DNA from: Saccharothrix violaceirubra
GTDB lineage: Bacteria > Actinomycetota > Actinomycetes > Mycobacteriales > Pseudonocardiaceae
Direction: 5' to 3'
DNA: 64,000 nt
Assembly (NCBI RefSeq): GCF_014203755.1
Contig: NZ_JACHJS010000001.1
Location: forward strand, 4,340,001 to 4,404,000
Positions 58,741 to 64,000 of the stretch are shown here, one piece after another (the stretch's first letter is position 1; each line of letters opens with the position of its first letter). The notes under the pieces are model-generated. The model saw nothing but the letters and a program-made list of their open reading frames with translations, searched no databases and had not been told where the DNA came from. The translations under genes and the position numbers were made by a program.

Positions 58741-58938
58741 ATGAACAGGACTCGGGGCGAACAGACCGACACGCGGCACGGCGCGACGAAGACCCTGCTG
58801 TGGCTGGTGTTGCTGGTCACGGCGGCGACGAACTCCATCGGCTCGTTCGTCGGGCTGCACGAGGTGCTGCGACTCGCGGCCGGGGGTGTGTCCGTGCTGT
58901 GCATCGTGGGGCTCGTGGTGCTCCACATGCGCCGGTGA
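58741..58938 (+). CDS. Small membrane protein
   Basis: A 65-aa protein with a charged N-terminus (MNRTRGEQTDTRHGATK) and two hydrophobic segments (TLLWLVLLVTAATNSIGSF; VSVLCIVGLVVLHM). It converges with the response-regulator gene, 3 nt apart. The motif shared with the ABC promoter suggests it belongs to the same regulon; it may be an accessory to the transporter or kinase. Confidence 0.6.
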   Translation: MNRTRGEQTDTRHGATKTLLWLVLLVTAATNSIGSFVGLHEVLRLAAGGVSVLCIVGLVVLHMRR

Positions 58939-58941
58939 CGG

Positions 58942-59586
58942 TCAGGCGTTGAGGTAGGCCAGGACGGCGAGGACGCGGCGGTGGCCGCCCTCGTCGTTCG
59001 GCAGGTCCAGCTTGGTGAAGATGTTGCGGATGTGCTTGTGCACCGCGCCTTCGCTGACCACCAGAAGACCCGCGATGGTCCCGTTGTCGTGCCCTTCCGC
59101 CATGAGCGCCAACACCTCGCGCTCCCGGGCGGTCAGGGTCGACAGCGGGTCGTCCACCTTGCGGCGCACCAACAACTGCGAGATGACCTCGGGGTCCATC
59201 GCGGTCCCGCCGTCGGCGACCCGGCGCAACGCGTCGAGGAACTCGCCGACCTTGCCGACGCGCTCCTTGAGCAGGTACCCGACGCCGCCGACACCGTCGG
59301 CCAGCAGCTCGGACGCGTAGCTGTCCTCCACGTAGGCCGAGAGCACCAACACGGGCAATCCCGGGTGCACCCGCCGTGCCTCGACCGCCGCACGCAGCCC
59401 CTCGTCCCGAAAGGACGGTGGCAGGCGCACGTCCATCACGACCGCGTCCGGCCGGTCGTCGGCGATCACGGCCAGGAACTCCGTCGCGTTGTCGACCGCG
59501 GCCACCACGTCGATCCCGGCCGTGCCGAGCAACAGCGACAAGCCTTCCCGCAACAGGACGTCGTCCTCCGCGATCACGACGCGCAC
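58942..59586 (-). CDS. NarL-type response regulator
   Basis: A 214-aa regulator: receiver with acidic EDD (VVIAEDDVLLREG), phospho-acceptor D52 (VVMDVRLPPSF) and LLKE lysine. A LuxR-type HTH (LTAREREVLALMAEGHDNGTIAGLL) ends the protein. GTG 59586 overlaps the kinase gene by 13 nt, so they are coupled. It likely binds the GGTAG-N8-CTACC-like sites at 58665 and 60827 and controls the adjacent ABC transporter. Confidence 0.92.
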   Translation of the reverse strand: MRVVIAEDDVLLREGLSLLLGTAGIDVVAAVDNATEFLAVIADDRPDAVVMDVRLPPSFRDEGLRAAVEARRVHPGLPVLVLSAYVEDSYASELLADGVGGVGYLLKERVGKVGEFLDALRRVADGGTAMDPEVISQLLVRRKVDDPLSTLTAREREVLALMAEGHDNGTIAGLLVVSEGAVHKHIRNIFTKLDLPNDEGGHRRVLAVLAYLNA

Positions 59587-60791
59587 GGCAACTCCACTCG
59601 CAACACGGTCGGCCCGCCGGGCGGGCTGCTCAGGTCGGCACGGCCGTCGAACGCGTCGGCCCGACGCCGGATGCCGACGATACCGGTCCCCCGCCGCTCG
59701 TCCGCCCCACCCCGCCCGTCGTCCCGGACCGTGATGAGCAGCGTGTCGTCCGTCGAGTCCAGCCGCACCACGACGTGCTCCGCCGCCGAGTGCTTGGTCA
59801 CGTTGGTCAGGGCCTCGGCCACGATGAAGTACGCCGCCGCCTCGATGGCGGCCGGGCGACGTCCGATCCGGCCGACCTCCACCGTGCACGGCACCGGGCA
59901 CCGCGCCGCCAACGCCGACAACGCGCCGTCCAGACCGCGGTCGGAGAGCACCGGCGGGTAGATGCTGCGCACCACGTCCCGCAACTCGGCCAACGCGTCG
60001 ACCGCGGTGTCCTGCGCCTTGACCACCAGCTCGAACGCCCGGTCGGGGTCGCGGTCCCGCAGTTGGCCCGCGATGCCGAGCTGCATCACGACGGCCGCGA
60101 TGCGCGCCTGCGCGCCGTCGTGCAGGTCTCGCTCGATGCGCCGCAACTCCGCGCCGTGCGCCTCCAACGCGCCCGCCCGCGACGCGGTCAGCTCGGCCAC
60201 CCGGTCGGTCAGCCGCACGCCGGGCGCGGGCGACAGCAGCCACCGCGCGAACGACGCCTGCCACCGGGCCGCCGACGGCAGCCGGACCGAGAGCGCGCCG
60301 TAGACGACCGCCACGACCAGGGCGAACGGTGCCGTGGACCACGAGTCCACGACCATCCCGAAGGACGTCACCACCCCGCCCGGCACGAGCCACCAGTACA
60401 CCGGGATCAGCACGTGGTTCACGGCGCTGATCGGCAGCCCGATCGCGCACCCGCCCAGCAGCATGCCGACCGCGGCGTGGGCCGCCAGCCACGCCACGTC
60501 CCGCCGGGTGGCCGGGTCGGTGACCGCCGTCACGACCTGCCGCGACAGCGGACCGGCCGGCGTCCGGTACGCCTCCGGGATCGTCCCGCCGAGGAACGCA
60601 CCGGCCCGCCGCCGCTCGTACGCCACCAGTCGGCGCACCAGCCGCAGCACCTCGGGCACCGCGGGCAGGCCGACGCCGATCAGGCAGAAGGCGCCGACCA
60701 CCGCCAGGGCGACCAACGCGAACACCGCCAGGAACGACGTGACGGCGCCCACGAGGAGGTAGCGCACGGCGGTCCACAAGGGAGCGAGCAT
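59574..60791 (-). CDS. Sensor histidine kinase, HisKA_3 type
   Basis: A 405-aa kinase with an N-terminal multi-helix membrane region (about 1-170, with loop VNHVLIPVYWWLVPGG), dimerisation box LRRIERDLHDGAQARI with H224, and HATPase domain (EALTNVTKHS, DDGRGGADERRGTGIVGIRRRA). It is divergent from the MacB/FtsX-type transporter, which probably detoxifies what it senses (for example a peptide antibiotic). Confidence 0.92.
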   Translation of the reverse strand: MLAPLWTAVRYLLVGAVTSFLAVFALVALAVVGAFCLIGVGLPAVPEVLRLVRRLVAYERRRAGAFLGGTIPEAYRTPAGPLSRQVVTAVTDPATRRDVAWLAAHAAVGMLLGGCAIGLPISAVNHVLIPVYWWLVPGGVVTSFGMVVDSWSTAPFALVVAVVYGALSVRLPSAARWQASFARWLLSPAPGVRLTDRVAELTASRAGALEAHGAELRRIERDLHDGAQARIAAVVMQLGIAGQLRDRDPDRAFELVVKAQDTAVDALAELRDVVRSIYPPVLSDRGLDGALSALAARCPVPCTVEVGRIGRRPAAIEAAAYFIVAEALTNVTKHSAAEHVVVRLDSTDDTLLITVRDDGRGGADERRGTGIVGIRRRADAFDGRADLSSPPGGPTVLRVELPCAS

Positions 60792-60826
60792 GGCACCGAT
60801 TCTCCCCGAACACCCCGCCTGGGCGC

Positions 60827-60844
60827 GGTAGCGCCTGCACTACC
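60827..60844. promoter_or_regulatory. Candidate NarL-type operator, copy 2
   Basis: GGTAGCGCCTGCACTACC is an imperfect palindrome (7 of 9 base pairs) in the 132-bp region between the kinase (starts 60791) and ABC ATPase (starts 60924) genes. Position and symmetry fit a response-regulator dimer site; the 58665 copy supports it. Confidence 0.6.
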
Positions 60845-60923
60845 ACCACCCGCCCGGCAGCGGGATCGATCACCGACCGCCCGCGGACCTAGCGTCGGGT
60901 CAAACGTCAGGAAGGACGACACG

Positions 60924-61673
60924 ATGGTGGCGGGAACGGTGGGCACGGCCCACGCGGTGCGGCTGGAAGCCGTGCGCAAGGTCTACGGGTCCGGCGACCG
61001 GGCGGTCACGGCGCTCGACGACGTCACGGTGGGGTTGCGGCGGGGCGCGTTCACGGCGGTGATGGGACCGTCCGGCTCGGGCAAGAGCACGTTCCTGCAC
61101 TGCGCGGCCGGGCTGGACCGGCCGACGTCGGGCCGGGTGCTGCTGGGCGACACGGACCTGTCCGGGCTGAAGGAGGACGCGCTCACCGCGCTGCGGCGGC
61201 GGCGGATCGGCTTCGTGTTCCAGGCGTACAACCTGCTGCCGTCGTTGACCGTACGGCAGAACATCACGTTGCCGCTGCGGTTCGCCGGCGCGCGGCCCGA
61301 CGAGGCGTGGCTGTTCGAGGTCGTGACGCGGGTCGGCATCGCGGACCGGCTCGACCACCGGCCCGCCGAGCTGTCCGGCGGGCAGCAGCAGCGCGTGGCG
61401 ATCGCGCGGGCGCTGGTCACGCGGCCGGAGCTGCTGCTGGCCGACGAGCCGACCGGCGCGCTGGACACCCGGACCGGTCGTCAGGTCCTCGGGCTGCTGC
61501 GCGACCTGGTGGACACGACGGGGCAGACCGTGCTGATGGTCACGCACGACCCGGTCGCGGCCTCGTACGCGCACAGCGTGCTGTTCCTCGCCGACGGACG
61601 GCTCGCGGGCGAGATCTTCGAACCGACGCCCGCCCTCGTGGTGGAGCGGCTGACCCGCCTCGGGGAGTGGTGA
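60924..61673 (+). CDS. ABC transporter ATPase, MacB/LolD type
   Basis: A 249-aa ATPase: Walker [12 protein letters not shown]-loop [13 protein letters not shown], signature [12 protein letters not shown], Walker [13 protein letters not shown] and switch His in VTHDP. The sequence type belongs to the MacB/LolD family that works with FtsX-like permeases on lipids, peptides or antibiotics. ATG 60924 has GGAAGGACG upstream. Its stop overlaps the permease start region. Confidence 0.94.
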   Translation: MVAGTVGTAHAVRLEAVRKVYGSGDRAVTALDDVTVGLRRGAFTAVMGPSGSGKSTFLHCAAGLDRPTSGRVLLGDTDLSGLKEDALTALRRRRIGFVFQAYNLLPSLTVRQNITLPLRFAGARPDEAWLFEVVTRVGIADRLDHRPAELSGGQQQRVAIARALVTRPELLLADEPTGALDTRTGRQVLGLLRDLVDTTGQTVLMVTHDPVAASYAHSVLFLADGRLAGEIFEPTPALVVERLTRLGEW

Positions 61674-61675
61674 GC

Positions 61676-64000
61676 GTGCGGTCGATCGCCTGGCAGATGG
61701 TGAAGGCGCACCGGCTCGGGTTCGTGGGCGCGTTCATCGCGATCCTCTGCGGCACGGCCGTCGTCGCGGCGTGCGGGGTGCTGATGGAGTCGGGCATCCG
61801 GTCGGGGGTGCCCACCGAGCGGTACGCCGCCGCGTCCGTCGTGGTCGGCGGCGCGCAGGTCGTCCAGCCCGACGGCGCACCGTTCATGGAGGCCAAGCCC
61901 GTCGGCAGCGTGCCGACGATCCCGGTGGAGCTGGCGGCGAAGATCGCCGCGGTCCCCGGCGTGGCCTCGACCGCGGTCGAGTCGACGTTCGAGGCCCGCG
62001 CGGTCGCCGCGGACGGCACGGTGTGGCAAGCCCTCGGCCACAACTGGGAGTCAGCCGTCCTGACCCCGTTCGACGTGCGGGAGGGCCGCGCCCCGGACGG
62101 CCCCGACGAAGTCGTGGTGGACGCCGGCCTCGCCCGCCGCGCGGGTGTGGAAGTGGGCGCGCGGCTGGGCGTCATGACCACGTCGACGCCCACGACCTAC
62201 CGGGTGGTCGGCATCGCCGGGCAGGACGGCCTGGCCAAGCAGTCCGGCCTGTACTTCACGACGACACAGGCGGAACACCTGTCCGGCGAACCCGGCCGGG
62301 TGCGGGCGATCGGCGTGTTCGCACGGGACGGCGTGGACCCGTCGGACCTGGCCGAGCGCATCGAGCGGGCGCTGGCGGACGACCACGTCACCGTGGCGGC
62401 GGGCGAGGACCGGGGCGGCGTCGAGTTCGCCGAGGTCGGGCAGTCCCGGGTCATGCTGATGGCGATCGCGGGTTCCTTCGCGGGCATCGCGTTGCTGGTG
62501 GCCGTCTTCGTGGTGGCCGGGACGCTCGCGTTGTCGATCGACCAGCGGCGACGCGAACTGGCGCTGCTGCGCGCGATCGCGGCCACGCCACGCCAGATCG
62601 GCCGGCTGATCGGCCTGGAGACCAGGGTCGTGGCGTCGGCCGCCGCCGCGCTGGGCGCCGCGGCCGGTGTCCTGGTCGCCGACCGGCTGCGGGACGGGTT
62701 CGCCGCCATCGGCGTCATCCCGCACGACCTCGCGCTCGCCGTCGGCCCGATCCCGCTCGTCGCCGCGTTCCTGCTGGGTCTGGGCGCGGCACAGCTCGCC
62801 GCCCGGGTCGCGGCCCGGCGGCCGGCCCGCATCCCGCCGACGGAGGCGCTGGTCGAGGCGGCCGTGGAACCGCGCGAGCCGGGCCGGTGGCGGGGTGTCA
62901 CGGGGGCGGGGTTCCTGGTGTTCGGCGCGGCGCTCGCCGTCGTGCCGCTGTTCGCCCGCACCGAGGCGGCGCTGGCCATGACGGGCATGTCGGTGCTGTT
63001 GATGGTCGTCGGGGTGGGCGTGCTGGGTCCGCGCGTGGCGCAGCCGCTGGTCGGGCTGGTGGCCAGGCCGTTGGCCGCGTTCGGCATCGGCGGCTACCTG
63101 GCCGCGCACAACAGCCGGGCCAACGCCCGACGCCTGTCGGCCGCGCTCACGCCGTTGATGCTGTCCATCGCGTTCGCCGTGGTGAACTTCTACAGCCAGA
63201 CCACGATCGGGACGGCGACCCGTCAGGAGGCCGACGCCGTCACGACGGCCGACCAGGTGCTCTCCGCTCCCGGCGGCCTGTCGCCGGAGGTCGCCGACGC
63301 GGCACGCCGGATCCCGGGCGTGGGTGCCGTCACGCCCCTGGTGCGCACGAACGTGATCACGGTAAGCGGGACGGGTGAGGCCGTGCACGTGACCCGGTCA
63401 CCGGCGTCGGGCGTGGACTCGGTGTCCGGCAACCTGGACTTCGGCGTGGTGACCGGGTCGTTGGACGACCTGCGCGGCGACACGGTGGCCGTGGACGGAG
63501 AGTCGGGCGACGACGTGGGCGACGAGGTCGAGCTGTACCTGGACGACGGCACGCGGACCACGCTGCGGGTCGTGGCCACCTACGAACGCGGTCTCGCGTT
63601 CGGCAGGTACCTGCTCCCGGCCGACCTGGCCCGTGCGCACTCGTCGACGCGAACGGACACCTCGGTCCTGGTCCGCCTGTCCCCCGACGCCGACCACACG
63701 GCGACGACCCCGGCACTGGCCGCGCTGTCGGACCGCTACCCCGGCCTCACCGTCACCGACCGCTCGCAGCTCGCCCCGGCGGAACGCGCGGAGCAGCGGA
63801 CGCAGTTCTGGGTCAACGTCCTGGCCATGGGCGTGATCCTCGGCTACATCGCGATCGCCGTCGCCAACACGCTCGTGCTCACCACGGCCCAACGCCGACG
63901 CGAGTTCGCACTGCTGCGCCTGATCGGCGCCACCCGACGACAGGTGGTGCGCACGATGCGGGCGGAGGCACTGCTGCTGGTCGGCATCGCGGTCGCGGCG
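61676..64000 (+). CDS. FtsX-like ABC permease (partial, runs off the window)
   Basis: An open frame of 775 codons to the window end. It has an N-terminal membrane segment (FVGAFIAILCGTAVVAACGV), an extracytoplasmic MacB-like domain, four central helices (VMLMAIAGSFAGIALLVAVFVVAGTLALS onward), a second extracytoplasmic domain, and the start of a second FtsX block (WVNVLAMGVILGYIAIAVANTLVL). The duplicated FtsX layout is typical of BceB-like or actinomycete antibiotic-response permeases. GTG 61676 is well spaced from GGGGAG; GTG 61670 overlaps the ATPase stop. The C-terminus lies beyond this window. Confidence 0.92.
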   Translation, partial: MRSIAWQMVKAHRLGFVGAFIAILCGTAVVAACGVLMESGIRSGVPTERYAAASVVVGGAQVVQPDGAPFMEAKPVGSVPTIPVELAAKIAAVPGVASTAVESTFEARAVAADGTVWQALGHNWESAVLTPFDVREGRAPDGPDEVVVDAGLARRAGVEVGARLGVMTTSTPTTYRVVGIAGQDGLAKQSGLYFTTTQAEHLSGEPGRVRAIGVFARDGVDPSDLAERIERALADDHVTVAAGEDRGGVEFAEVGQSRVMLMAIAGSFAGIALLVAVFVVAGTLALSIDQRRRELALLRAIAATPRQIGRLIGLETRVVASAAAALGAAAGVLVADRLRDGFAAIGVIPHDLALAVGPIPLVAAFLLGLGAAQLAARVAARRPARIPPTEALVEAAVEPREPGRWRGVTGAGFLVFGAALAVVPLFARTEAALAMTGMSVLLMVVGVGVLGPRVAQPLVGLVARPLAAFGIGGYLAAHNSRANARRLSAALTPLMLSIAFAVVNFYSQTTIGTATRQEADAVTTADQVLSAPGGLSPEVADAARRIPGVGAVTPLVRTNVITVSGTGEAVHVTRSPASGVDSVSGNLDFGVVTGSLDDLRGDTVAVDGESGDDVGDEVELYLDDGTRTTLRVVATYERGLAFGRYLLPADLARAHSSTRTDTSVLVRLSPDADHTATTPALAALSDRYPGLTVTDRSQLAPAERAEQRTQFWVNVLAMGVILGYIAIAVANTLVLTTAQRRREFALLRLIGATRRQVVRTMRAEALLLVGIAVAA

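Overview
The window is high-GC DNA (roughly 70% or more by eye) from a filamentous actinomycete. Codon third positions are almost all G/C and GTG or TTG starts are common. There are many secreted hydrolases, a SARP/AfsR-type regulator, NarL-type two-component pairs and ABC exporters. Gene style and intergenic repeats fit Pseudonocardiales (Saccharothrix/Lentzea/Actinosynnema-like), but this is an inference because no rRNA or taxonomic marker is present. No tRNA, rRNA, CRISPR array, IS element or origin was recognised.

Layout. 1-2.5 kb: possible partial gene end, a secreted GH18 chitinase, and an F420/NADP reductase-like gene divergent from a HxlR regulator. 2.5-4.2 kb: nucleoside deaminase, lipoprotein, and a small membrane protein coupled to a Xre regulator. 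4.2-8.5 kb: a leftward TetR / ABC-2 exporter / histidine kinase / response regulator block with a perfect 20-bp operator-like palindrome. 8.5-11.2 kb: monooxygenase-like protein, DUF305 lipoprotein, LVIVD-repeat protein. 11.2-14.3 kb: divergent TIR and NACHT genes, a probable immunity or signalling pair. 14.4-18.7 kb: RtcB RNA ligase, a small secreted protein, a degenerate SGNH-hydrolase and ArgG. 18.7-23.2 kb: a plastic region with a truncated copy of a regulator, a cupin, the intact regulator, a three-gene unknown operon and a gene relic. 23.2-28.8 kb: two DHA2-type MFS exporters, DUF4360 and DUF1269 proteins, and a subtilase/P-domain relic. 28.8-34.6 kb: large low-complexity membrane protein, polyprenyl diphosphate synthase, unknowns and a TrmB-like regulator. 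34.6-41 kb: a 1272-aa secreted subtilase, two lamin-tail proteins around a small HTH gene, and a decayed gene.

41-46.9 kb: a heterodimeric ABC exporter with complementary degenerate ATP sites, a LysR relic, and an alpha/beta-hydrolase lacking its nucleophile. 47-56.4 kb: a same-strand block of a SARP regulator followed by three secreted proteins (GH73-like, CHAP, GH172/DUF2961) that share one FG-GAP repeat type. 56.5-64 kb: NYN-cold-shock fusion protein, propeller-like lipoprotein, small membrane protein, and a two-component system divergent from a MacB/FtsX-type ABC transporter that runs off the window.

How the genes work together. Two modules pair a NarL-type two-component system with an ABC transporter (4.2-8.5 and 58.7-64 kb). 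In the second, an 18-bp motif recurs in front of both the ABC genes and a small membrane protein. The 47-53 kb block looks like a cell-wall or glycan remodelling set. The TIR/NACHT pair, the 22-bp repeat arrays, the three-gene operon at 21.6-22.4 kb and several pseudoenzymes are the least ordinary content.
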